A stretch of DNA of 64,000 nt, from positions 86,793,217 to 86,857,216 of the forward strand of contig NC_092804.1 of the NCBI RefSeq assembly GCF_040954645.1. Direction: 5' to 3'. The notes under the pieces are model-generated. The model saw nothing but the letters and a program-made list of their open reading frames with translations, had not been told where the DNA came from and made no database searches. Of the stretch, positions 47,533 to 57,800 are shown piece by piece. Positions within the stretch are counted from its first letter, which is position 1. Every line of letters starts with the position of its first letter. Source of the stretch: Diabrotica undecimpunctata. Lineage: Eukaryota; Arthropoda; Insecta; Coleoptera; Chrysomelidae. The position numbers and the translations under genes were made by a program.

Positions 47533-49787
47533 GTAGGTTTTACAAAAACCTACAATGACATCCACTCTTTCAATATCCATTCATTATTATGGGACACTTT
47601 CGATCGTCTTTCTCACCAAAAAGCCCAACACATTTCTGACAACAAAACCCAAACCCAGAAACGCAAACTGGACCAACTTATCTCTCAGCAAAATCCACCG
47701 CCCGTTTCAAATCAACAACCTTCTACTGTTGTCCATAATTTCTCAGATATTCACATATCCGATTCAGCTACCAAAGCTCTGTCAAAAGGCTTCAATTTCT
47801 CTGTCACTCCTCTTTCCATTCCAACTGAGAAAATTATTTGTCAAACTGAAGAAGCTATTTCCCATCTTCCTTCCGACCAAGCCGAAGTTGCCAGACAAAA
47901 TGTCGCCAGAATTCTCCGTACTTCCAAACCCCCACCTTCAAATATCAGTCTTTCAGAAAGACGTGCCCTCAAAGAACTTTACAACAACCCTGACATCGTC
48001 ATCCTTCCGGCCGACAAAGGTAATGCCACCGTCATTCTCAACTCTTCTAACTATTTCGACAAAATGTCCGAACTTCTGAATTCCACAGAATACAAACATG
48101 TCCCAAATGATCCAACCACATATCTAGAAAAAACGACCAAATCCATTATAAATAAGTCTACTCTATCTCCAGACCTCAAAAAATCTCTTATACCCAGAGA
48201 AAAATCATCCCGAATTCCAAAGATATACGGCCTTCCAAAAATCCATAAGCCCAATGTTCCCCTAAGACCCATCGTCAGTGCATACAACTGTCCCACTCAG
48301 AAATTGGCAAAACATCTCGCTTCATCCTTACAACCATCAGCCGAAAACGCCTCGTCCTTTGTCAAAAACTCTTTTCATTTCATTGATCTTCTGAAAAACT
48401 TTTCTATTTCGCCCTCAGACATACTAGTCAGTTTTGACATTGTTTCTTTATTCACCAACATTCCCATCGATGAAACCATTTCCATCTTGAACTCTAAACA
48501 TCAAATTCCCCAAGACACATTATCTCTTATAAAACACTGCATGTCTAATACATATTTCACGTTCCAAAATCGTTTCTATCGTCAAATCAAAGGTGCCCCA
48601 ATGGGATCGCCCCTCTCTCCCGTAATAGCAGATATATACATGGAACATTTCGAAACAGTAGCCTTGTCCTCGTCAAATCTCAAACCCACCTGCTGGTTAC
48701 GGTACGTTGATGACACCTTTGTCATTTGGCCCCATGGTAAAGACACATTAGATCTCTTCCTCTCCCACCTGAATGGAATACATCCCAGCATTCAATTCAC
48801 GATGGAAGTTGAGTCTGAAGCGTCTTTGCCATTCCTTGATGTTCTTATTCAGAAAAATCCACCTCACAGTTTTTCCTATTCCGTGTACCGGAAACCCACT
48901 CATACAAACCGCTATCTCAATGCCCAGTCACATCATCACCCCGCCCAACTTAATTCAGTCATCAACACTCTTATTTCCCGTTCCATAAGACTTAGCGACA
49001 ACAATCACAGGTCATCCGAAATCAATTCAATAAGACAAACACTCCTACAAAACGGCTACCACAAAACCCAAATCAATAGAAGCATTCAAAAACTTCTAAA
49101 CCCCATTCCATCCAAAAAAGAAACCTTGCCGCCGGATCAACCCAAAATCTTTCTACCTTTTATTAAAGGTGTCACTGACAAGATCAGTAGAACTCTTATC
49201 CCTCTTAATATCAAAACCATCTTCACCACTCACTCCAAATTGTCCAATCTCGTTAGATCCGTAAAAGACCAAAGCCCCAATGAAGACCATGGTGTCTACG
49301 AGATACCTTGTTCCAGTTGCCCACGTACATACGTAGGACAGACAAACCGACGAATCCATAACCGTATTTACGAACATTCTCTATCAAACATTCCGATACC
49401 ACTTCAGCCCTAGCCCAACATCATATTCAGACAGGCCACAAAATAGATTTCGAAAAAGCAAAAACCATCGCTCCCATCCGCTCATTAAAAGCGAGAATCA
49501 TTCGTGAAGCTATCGAAATCGAAAAACGGCCTCACAGCTTGAACACGCGCGATGACGCGAAACGATTGCCGGCAACATGGCGACCCCTTCTTCAGCGACC
49601 TCCCGCCCACACCGCTCAGGCCACGTCAGTTCAGACCACGTCAGCGCATACCATTCCCGCGCATACAGCGAGTATAAAAGCAGCGACACAGGGTAAGACC
49701 GGTTGTCACTCGACACTGGGGAGTAGGCAGATTGAGACCCCGAACTCGAACCGAACCGTATCCCTCTTGATAATGGCTCCAAAATAG
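47533..49787 (+). pseudogene. Penelope-like reverse transcriptase with GIY-YIG endonuclease
   Basis: Open from the (TA)n at the left without an ATG (FNIHSLLWDTFDRLSHQK, VILPADKGNATVIL), so the N-terminus is truncated. RT blocks: KIYGLPKIHKPNVPLRPIVS, SFDIVSLFTNIPID, KGAPMGSPLSPVIADIY and catalytic RYVDDTFVIW. KPTHTNRYLN is the usual block before the linker. The GIY-YIG part has VYEIPCSSCPRTYVGQT and RIHNRIYEHS. A one-base shift near 49390 moves the end into another frame (TGHKIDFEKAKTI, REAIEIEKRP). Penelope-like enzymes use the GIY-YIG domain for target cleavage. Inactive copy because of truncation and frameshift. Confidence 0.88.
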
Positions 49788-49797
49788 GTGCCGAAAC
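49767..49797 (+). ncRNA. Degenerate hammerhead-like core of the plus Penelope-like element
   Basis: TTGATAA (consensus CTGATGA, two changes), stem II GGCTCC/GGTGCC with one mismatch, then GAAAC at 49793-49797. A likely stem III follows (CGTCGAG pairing with CTCAACG, one mismatch). Position and order match the hammerheads reported in Penelope-like elements. Confidence 0.55.
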
Positions 49798-49846
49798 GTC
49801 GAGTTTTAAATTCTCAACGCGGTTCTTCCCGAGAACTCAGTAATTG

Positions 49847-49849
<3 letters not shown>

Positions 49850-49932
<83 letters not shown>
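49850..49932. repeat. (TA)n microsatellite between two tail-to-tail Penelope-like elements
   Basis: About 80 bp TA, abutted by the 3' end of the plus element (left) and of the minus element (right). Confidence 0.97.
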
Positions 49933-49935
<3 letters not shown>

Positions 49936-49982
49936 GAAATCTGAAAGAAAGACTCTAATGAGTATCAATTGTTTCGCTGAAC

Positions 49983-50017
49983 GTTTTCGTCAAAGATAAT
50001 TAATTTGGCTTCTTCAG
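49983..50017 (-). ncRNA. Hammerhead-like core of the minus Penelope-like element (degenerate)
   Basis: CTGAAGA (one change from CTGATGA) at 50011-50017 on the minus strand, a GCCAAA/TTTGAC stem with one mismatch, then GAAAAC. It lies about 50 bp before the (TA)n end. Confidence 0.45.
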
Positions 50018-50439
50018 GGCTGAAAGAGAAGAAATTATAATTAGCTACCATATAATCTATTTAAAAACACGAGATCTTACCGTAACTTAGAATTGTAGAG
50101 TTAGGATGTTAAAACAAAAAAACTTAACCAGTAACAACAGTGGTTTTTTTGTTACTATGTGAAAAAAGTTATCGTTGGAAATGTATGGTAGCTATGAACT
50201 TGAAAAGTAAAGGTGCACCTAAGGTCGACCGAAAAAACTAATGCAACTACATTTAAAAGAAAAGACTTAATTCTTTGAGTTGTCGGCAATAAATAAATTT
50301 CGGATTGTTGGAAAGTTCACATGTGAGGTTCTGTTTTACCAGAACGCATGCGCTGACAAGTCAAAGTAGTTCTTATGATTCCTAAGGTTCATTGGTATAA
50401 CAAAATAAAGTTAATTCCCAGTTTAGGGTAAATTATTAT

Positions 50440-50594
50440 TTAAGATTTTTCTTAATTAATTTTTTTTTTAAATATTATATTGTTCATGTATTATTACTAT
50501 ATATCTTATTGAGATGTATCTAAGAAAAAGCAAGGGAATGTTATCTTTTTTTAATTACTGAAAATTATTATTTAAGTAGGTTAGTTGTTAATGG
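50440..50594. repeat. Inverted repeat, left copy (partner 53522-53684)
   Basis: About 155 bp, reverse complement of 53522-53684 with small indels (shared words: AAGCAAGGGAATGTTATC, TTAAGTAGGTTAGTTGTTAA). Probably 3' sequence of a Penelope-like family present in both orientations. Confidence 0.75.
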
Positions 50595-50599
50595 ATATA

Positions 50600-51828
50600 T
50601 CAGTCAAGTTAGTTCTCTGTGATGTAGTGTTCTTGGTATCGCATTTAAGTAAGAAGTGGTATATATCGCTTAGATTCTTAATGTCACTCTTAACATTGAT
50701 GGAGAAATCGCTAAGGAAAATATATTACATTTCAATGAACTCTCTTTTAGATTTATTGTTCTCACGGTGGAGAATTGTAGTGTTAGTATAGTCCATGAGA
50801 TGACCAGTGGAATGGACATGTTTGCCTTAATGCACAACGGTCAGGGTGAAGTCGAGAATCACTCTTGTGAAGTCTGATACGTGATTTCAATAATTGAGAG
50901 GTTTGGCCGATGTAGGAATTGTTGCAAGAGAGGCATGGAATGTTGAAGACAATGTTACTAAGCATATCTATAGGAGTCTTATCTTTGATCTTAGAATAAA
51001 GGTTATTAATTGTTAGGGTTGATCTACAAGCCACATTAAGTTTAACATTATTATTATTATTACCAAAATTATTTTCAACACTTTTCAGAAACCTTGTTAA
51101 CCCCGGAGTGATATCACTGAAGTATGGCAATGAAAAATATTTGTTGATAGGAGTATCCGAGACTGGGTTCCCACTTAAGACCTCAGGATCAGCATTGTTA
51201 GTCGCGAAGGAAGGTGAAGTACCTTCGTTGTGGACAGTGTTAAACAAAATCTTATTCACTAGTGGTGTTGGACCTAATAAGCAAAGACAGGAAAACAGTC
51301 AAGGTCATAGTAGGTCTTCTAACAGGGCACTGTAAGCTGAATAGGCACTTGAAGCTGATGGGATTATCAGATGATGACCTGTGCAGATTCTGTCACCTCG
51401 AAGAAGAAACAGCAGAGCACATTTTATGTCAGTGTGACAGTCTGGCAAATGTGCGGTTCTTTGCATTAGGAGAAGAAAATCCGCCGGCATATAGCTACAT
51501 GGAAGGTACAGTCTCGAAGCTACTAGACTTTATAAAAAGGGTCAGGCTAGAGAATGTTATCTAGGACTAGAGGACCACAATAGATCTGAAAAGGTCGCAG
51601 TGGAATAGGCCGAAAGGCCACCTCTCTTAATCTAATCTAATCTAGTGGTGTTGGATAAGCGTTTGAAATGAAAAGTTTCTGTAGGATTTGTAGGTTTTTT
51701 GTATGAAAAGAAGGATCTGATAGTTTCATTACTCTATTTTTCATCTGTTTGACTAAGTTGACTTTGGTAGAATTCTTGTGGTAAGAGTGGTAGTTAAGGT
51801 ATCTACCAGAATGGGTCGGTTTTTGATA
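50600..51828 (-). pseudogene. Penelope-like ORF, C-terminal part with GIY-YIG
   Basis: From 51828: QKPTHSGRYLNYHS, MKNRVMKLSDPSF, then after the inserted LINE NKILFNTVHNEG, NPVSDTPINKYFSLPYF, and the GIY-YIG block VFNIPCLSCNNSYIGQTSQL. CPFHWSSHGLY closes one frame at 50783 and DYTNTTILHREN carries on in another to about 50600. The RT catalytic part is missing. Frame slips and stops show decay. Confidence 0.8.
51273..51641 (+). mobile_element. 5'-truncated LINE (I/Jockey-type 3' end)
   Basis: Encodes the last ~95 residues of a LINE polymerase with a CCHC-like motif (CRFCHLEEETAEHILCQC), a short 3' UTR and a TAATC-repeat tail. It is flanked by CTAGTGGTGTTGGA (51259-51272 and 51642-51655), a 14-bp target duplication inside the Penelope-like gene. 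Clearly a retrotransposed, truncated copy. Confidence 0.9.
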
Positions 51829-52429
51829 CCGATGAAACGTTTAGATGTAAACCGAACATTTCGCTGTGGTGAACTACCGCATTTATTATATTTTGTAGTT
51901 CTTGTGCGTTGCTTGCTATTAAGACGGTGTCATCAGCATATCTGATGTTGTCTATGCTGATTCCGTTAATCTTAATTCCGCCTTGGACCTCGTCTAATGC
52001 TTCTCTGAATATAGACTCCGAATACAAATTAAACAGTAGCGGTGATAAGATGCATCCCTGTCTCACTCCTCGTCGGATTTGTATATCTTCGGATGTTGTG
52101 TGCTTTATTTCGATTGTTGGCGTTTGGTGCCAGTATAGTTCTGAGATAATTCTCAAGTCTTGTTCGTCAACTCCAGTTGTTCTCAATATTTCGATCATCT
52201 TTTGATGGTTAACGCAGTCAAATGCTTTTCGATAGTCAATAAAACATGCATATACATCTACATTCATGTCTCTGCATCGTTGCGTTAACACATTTAAAGC
52301 AAAAAGAGCCTCTCGTGTTCCCAGCCCGTTTCGAAATCCGAATTGAGTGTCACTCATCTGGAACCCGCACTTTTTGTAAATTCGTGTATGGATAATTCTG
52401 AGAAAAGTTTTAAGGACATGAGACATCAA
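51829..52429 (-). pseudogene. RTE reverse transcriptase fragment
   Basis: 208 open codons: MSHVLKTFLRIIHTRIY, FGFRNGLGTREALFALNVL, VYACFIDYRKAFDCVNHQKM, IRRGVRQGCILSPLLFNLYS and the catalytic RYADDTVLIASN. It ends at LHLNVS, where Penelope-like sequence joins. The N-terminal RT blocks lie upstream in other frames (KDGKATGPDNINVEILKL near 52580). Confidence 0.87.
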
Positions 52430-52755
52430 GCTTAATATTCGATAATCATCGCATTGTGAGGAATTTGATTTTTTTGGTAATGCTACGAATGTTGATTTTA
52501 GCCAGTCTGTTGGGATTTTACCTGTGTCAATAGTGCTGTTATTAAATCTAGGCTTTTACTTTCGTTATCTGCACTTAGTTTTAGTATTTCGACATTGATA
52601 TTGTCTGGACCGGTGGCTTTTCCATCTTTTTGTGATTTTACTGCGTGAATCACTTCTTCTTTGGTTATTTCCGGGCCTTTTTCATTTATTCGATTATCTG
52701 TGGATGGTGGAGAACAAGGTATATCGTCGTCAAAAAGAGTTTTTATGTATTCTTT

Positions 52756-53521
52756 TCATCTCCCTAGTTTGTCTTCTGTTCCCATAATTATTTCGTTATT
52801 ATCATTTTTTAATATTGTTGCTTGTCTCTTTTTGTGTCTACCTTTCATTTCTTTTACTTTTTTATGAATATTAAAGGTGTCGTATTTTTCCTGAAGTTGT
52901 TCGATTTCTAGGCATTTTGTTGACATCCAGTTTTCTTTCGCCTCCCTGCACTTTTTTCTAATGATTTTGTTAATTCGCTTGTATTCTATTGGGCTTGTTT
53001 TATGTTTTCGTTTTACGTCCATAAGGTCCATGATCTCTTGCGTTATCCATTCTTGTTTTTTGTTGTGTTTTATGAACCCGATGTCTTCTTCTTGTATCTT
53101 TGTTATTTTTGTTTTTAGAGCAGTCCATGTTACGTCAATGTCTGTCTGTACCAAGTTTTCGATCGTTTTTATTTCGTCCTCAAGCTTGATACTTATTTCT
53201 TTTTTCTGTTCAGGGTTCTTCAGTTGTGAGATGTCTATTTTTCTTGTCACTGTTTTCTTTCTGACTTTGAGAAATCTTTTTAATCTAAAATCCATTATAA
53301 CTGGATTGTGATCGCTATGTATATCAGCTCCAGGGTATGTTTTCGTAGATTGTATGTACTTCTTAAAGGTGTTATTGATCAAAATGAAGTTAATTTGTTC
53401 TCTAACAATTCTGTCTTTTCTGTCTACAGGTGATTTCCATAGGTACCCTACAGAAGGTATTGGCTATGAACAGATTGTTTTCTACGCAGAATTGTACAAG
53501 TCTATCTCCTCTATCTATCTC
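52756..53521 (-). pseudogene. RTE endonuclease C-terminus and linker
   Basis: RLVQFCVENNLFIANTF and LWKSPVDRKDR (53519-53400, two frames), then TYPGADIHSDHNPVIMDFRL, the SDHNP catalytic motif of AP-type LINE endonucleases. A long charged linker follows to 52756, where TGA stands in place of the expected Trp (GRWKEYI). The N-terminal half of the endonuclease is missing. Confidence 0.82.
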
Positions 53522-53684
53522 CCATTAACAACTAACCTACTTAAATAATAATTTTCAGTAATTAAAAAAAGATAACATTCCCTTGCTTTTTCTTCTCAAT
53601 ACAATACATCTCAATAAGATATATAATAATAATACATGAACAATATAATATTAAAAAAAAAATTTAATTAAGAAAAATCTTAAA
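53522..53684. repeat. Inverted repeat, right copy (partner 50440-50594)
   Basis: Reverse complement of 50440-50594; begins exactly where the RTE LINE ends. Confidence 0.75.
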
Positions 53685-53867
53685 TTTGTTACATTGTTTG
53701 ACAAATTGTTGTCGGTCCTCTGGGCTATACGAAATTTGCGAAAGATTAAATCTTTTAGCAACAGCTGCTATCGCTTTGTTGAATTAAACGACCAAAAAAT
53801 TGATATCTGATATTGACAGATGACATCTGGCAGGTATCTTTAAATAGGAGTGGTTAAGGGTCGTATC

Positions 53868-54163
53868 TTAAATATCTGCCATAGTGCATTTAAAAACAAC
53901 GCAATTTATTAAATTATGATACATATCGGAAAGATCTTTAGATGCCAGTGTTATTGTTGATAGAATTTGGATCTTTTTTATGTGCATCATCTCTAACATA
54001 CATCTTTTGTTGTAATTTTGTTCTTTTTCCAAAATCTGTACATTTTCAAAATCAAAAGAATGGGTATTTTCTAATGAATGTTTGTCTAGGGCTGTTGTGT
54101 TTAATGCATAGGTCTGTACACTATGTTTGTATGCAACAACTGTTCTATGCAGGTATTGGTGTG

Positions 54164-54170
<7 letters not shown>
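53868..54170 (-). pseudogene. Third Penelope-like fragment (GIY-YIG C-terminus)
   Basis: Minus frame: TALDKHSLENTHSFDFENVQ, ILEKEQNYNKRCMLEMMHIK and DLSDMYHNLI, the well-conserved C-terminal end of Penelope-like GIY-YIG domains. It is bounded on its 5' side by (TA)n, so it is truncated there. Confidence 0.75.

Positions 54171-54218
<48 letters not shown>
54168..54218. repeat. (TA)n microsatellite
   Basis: About 50 bp TA at the truncated side of a Penelope-like fragment. Confidence 0.95.
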
Positions 54219-54223
<5 letters not shown>

Positions 54224-54269
54224 CATTAAAAAAACACTCATTGATCATCATTCACTAATAAGACATCAT

Positions 54270-54276
<7 letters not shown>

Positions 54277-54352
<76 letters not shown>
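54277..54352. repeat. (TA)n microsatellite
   Basis: About 75 bp TA, separated from the previous run by about 58 bp of unique sequence. Confidence 0.95.
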
Positions 54353-54355
<3 letters not shown>

Positions 54356-54752
54356 ATAGCATTATATTGCGTCCTTCTTATTACTCTGCACATAACATTT
54401 TACGTCCATGACTATTTTGCATCCGTATATCGGAAGCAAAACAGTTTTTCGATTTTTTTCGGTTATTGTTGAAGATAAAGACATCATTTATACAGAGAAC
54501 TCTTTCGGATTATATTGTAATTGTTTTAACCTTATAGACAGAAATCTCAACCATACCAAATGGCTGTAGTCATAAAATTAAAGGATGCAATTAAGTATTA
54601 AAAGTGAAAGATAATATTCACATTTAATTCAGGGAATATCCGCGAGGGAGCGCAAAACCAATATACGGAATGTATATTTTTAATTCATTTAATGCATTAT
54701 TTTGATTCCTCTTTGAAATCACTGACGGCAACACTGTGCAATACTGTGCATC

Positions 54753-54760
54753 TATAAATA
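54753..54760 (+). promoter_or_regulatory. Putative TATA box of the Crypton-like gene
   Basis: TATAAATA 81 bp before the ATG at 54841, in otherwise mixed sequence. A transcript start about 30 bp downstream would give a short 5' leader. Confidence 0.5.
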
Positions 54761-54840
54761 GATACTAATAAACGGATTTTCGAAGATTATTCGATCTGTG
54801 ACTGTGCTTGTGAGGTGAGAGGTGGTGAGACAATATAAGA

Positions 54841-57800
54841 ATGTTAGCCAAGAGGAGAAGGAGAACATCGTATCCTTTTTTTTCAGATGATGTAAGTAGA
54901 AATTTTATATTTAAAACTCATAATATGTATTAAAATTATTCTAAATTTTCGAATAAAAATATACGAAAACAATACAGGTAAAGTATTTGAACGTAATTAA
55001 TTTATAAAGATAGGTACCTACTCATATTTTTATGTATATTAGGTATGCTAGTTTTCTTAAAGACATCATACGAACAACTTTAATTTTGAAAATATAATTT
55101 TGTGGAACTACAACATATTTATTAAACAACTGCCAAATTTAAAAATTTTTACTAATCTAAATTTTAAAATTATTACTAACTTTATTCTTAATAATAACGT
55201 TTATTTATATTTTGTTTCCACCCAATTTTGAAAACACGTGAAAACGTTAAATTATCCACGTCAGTCTGCCCGTAAACACACCGCCTCCCTCATTATACCA
55301 TGTAGAAGGAAAAATGAGTTGTCGAATTAAAGCTTGTAATCCATGGATAGTACTAAAGGTGGGAAATTTGACCTAGGACGTCAGTTTTAGAAATGTAACC
55401 AGAAGTACTGTTTTAAAGTCACCGGAATAGTACAAGCGATATATTGTTCGGCTCGCCTTAGCAAGACGAGAACAAATATATACTTTCGCTTCCATGACCG
55501 TCTGTCCGTCCGTCCACGAATATAACTCCTTCTACCAGGTAGAATGAAAAATGAGATGTCGAATGAAAGCTTATAATCAAATTATAATCAAAGAATGGTA
55601 ATAAAGGTGAGAAATTTTACCTATGACTTCCGGTTCTAGAAATGCAACCAGAAGTACTATTTTAAAATTATCGGAATAGTACAAGCAATATATTATTCGA
55701 CGCGCCTTAGCCAGACGAGAACAAATATATACTTCCAGTTTCATGATTGTCTGTTCTTCCGTCCGTGAATATAACTCTTCCGTTATTAATACAGATAGAA
55801 TGACAAATGAGATGTCTAATGCTTGTCAAGCTAATAACCCAAGGATGGAATTAAAGATGAGAAATTGGACATCACACTTTCGGTTTTAGAGTTGCAACCG
55901 GAAGTACCATTATTAAGTCACCGAAATAGTATAAGCGACATATTATTCGACGTGCCTTAGCAAAATGAGAACAAATCTATACTTTTGGTTTATATATAAT
56001 TTCCGGTTAAAATTTCGAATCCTGAGAAAACTAATAAGTATTTTTAAAAAATTTAAACGCTGAATGCAATATGACATTATTACCGAGGGCTGAAAGTCCC
56101 TGAAAACTATATCGTCTATAACGTTTATTCTAATAAGCTACAGGGGTGAAAAAAAAAGAGAAAAAGTGATTTTTAATTTCAAATATTTCAAAAAGAAACT
56201 TTTTGTTTTCTAAAGGACTTTCGGCCCTCGGTAATAATGTAATCTTCATTTAAATTTTTCAAAAATATTTTCTTATGTTTTCTTAGGATTTGAAAAAATG
56301 AATGCATTTAAATAGCATTGGACCAAGATTTTACACCTAGCCCCTTATAATATTTGTAATACTTAGTACTATGGATTTACAGCTTTTTCTAAACTGGTTC
56401 GAAGAACATAGTTATAATTTCGCTAATAAACTTGACGATAACATTAAAAATTATGTTTTAAATATACTTTTAGCGGGATGTCCAGTTTTTTCAATCGAAA
56501 AAGAAAGAAAGATGGTTCTGCAATAGGCCATTATCTCCATTCTCCGAGGAAAATCAAATCACTGATGACAATATTGGAAAAATAAAGGTACATAAGTAAC
56601 TTTTGTGTTGCAAATATCAAATTAAAAAAATTATATCACAATTAAAATTTTTTTGTATAACTAAAGACAAAGTGGTTAGTCCAAATTATTTTCTAATATA
56701 TTTAAAAAAAATGTATCTGTAATTACAAATTCGTAATAATTACAGGAATTGAACAGATCTCCGGACTCTCCTATATACGATAGCGATATTGATCCAGAAT
56801 ATTTTCCAGAATCGGATACTAGTGAAGATGAAATAAAGGCAAGTAAAATTATAAATTATATTCTTTGGCTTGTTGGATCTTTATTCTGATACTCTTGTGT
56901 ATTTACTTGTATTTTTTTTCATTTTTACCTCTGTATTTTCTTCTTTCGTTCATCATGTTTAAAATTTCTCCTGTCATTAATGGTTTGTTCTTTTTTCGTC
57001 TCGTGTTTAAGGTAGTCTTCTGTTACTCTTGTCATTGTTTTCTTAATATAGTGCCAGTCTTCCTCGGAACTTTGTATCGACTGTACTGGTCTTTTCCTCC
57101 AGTGTCTATGTTTTTAATCCCTTATTTTATCGCTAGTGGATTCTTCTTTAAGCTTATCTGGGTTATTAACAACTATTATTTTCTTATTTCTTTTTGTTCT
57201 TTTGAATTTTGGTCTTATTATTGCTAGAAGATTGTGTTCGGTAGGGATGTCAGCTCCGGGATATGTCTTGCGTGTTTTTACTGCGTTTCTTGATCTTTTG
57301 TTAACAATTATGTAACCGATTTGATGTCTTGTCATGCGTCCTCCTAGTTCATCTGCTGGGGATTTCCACGTGTACAGGCGTCTGGGTGGTAACTTGAAAA
57401 AGCTGTTTATACTGTACTGATTTTATAAAATTAATGTTTTTAAGAAAACATATTATAAAATATGTTATATTGAATTTTTACTGCAATTTTACGTCTTTCT
57501 TCCTAAAGTTTTTCTTTTATAAATTTATTATACTTACGAGATAAGAAAACGGGGTTATTGACTAAATTGCTTATAAATGAAATTAAGCTTATAGAATAGT
57601 AATGAAGTAAATTATATATATTATAAAAGTGGATTCTTAATATATTATATTTTAGAAAAATTTAATTGTAACATTTTAATTTTAGGAGCAAACTTCAAAT
57701 AGCCCAGGCGAGAATATAAGTACTGAAGTTTACAATGAAACAATCATAGGTAAAACTAAAAAATATGAAAGGAAAAAAGATATGTGCTATTACTGTGAAA

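Larger units (their letters stand above)
47524..49849 (+). mobile_element. Penelope-like element, 5'-truncated
   Basis: RT plus GIY-YIG gene followed by a hammerhead-like core and ending at (TA)n. (TA)n also lies at its left edge. Confidence 0.88.
49933..51828 (-). mobile_element. Penelope-like element, 5'-truncated, with LINE insertion
   Basis: Minus-strand copy of a different Penelope-like family. Coding part 51828-50600 is split by a 5'-truncated LINE at 51273-51641; a 3' region of about 650 bp contains a hammerhead-like core and ends at (TA)n. Confidence 0.82.
51829..53521 (-). mobile_element. RTE-type LINE, truncated at both ends
   Basis: Minus strand: end of an AP endonuclease, linker, then RT. 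It breaks into Penelope-like sequence at 51828 and into the inverted repeat at 53522. Confidence 0.85.

Noticed and set aside
47555..48079. 174-codon frame overlapping the Penelope-like gene start
   Set aside because: The Penelope-like reading lies in a different frame that continues into the RT.
49510..49782. 90-codon minus frame near the plus Penelope-like 3' end
   Set aside because: It is antisense to the C-terminal part of the Penelope-like gene and shows no domain.
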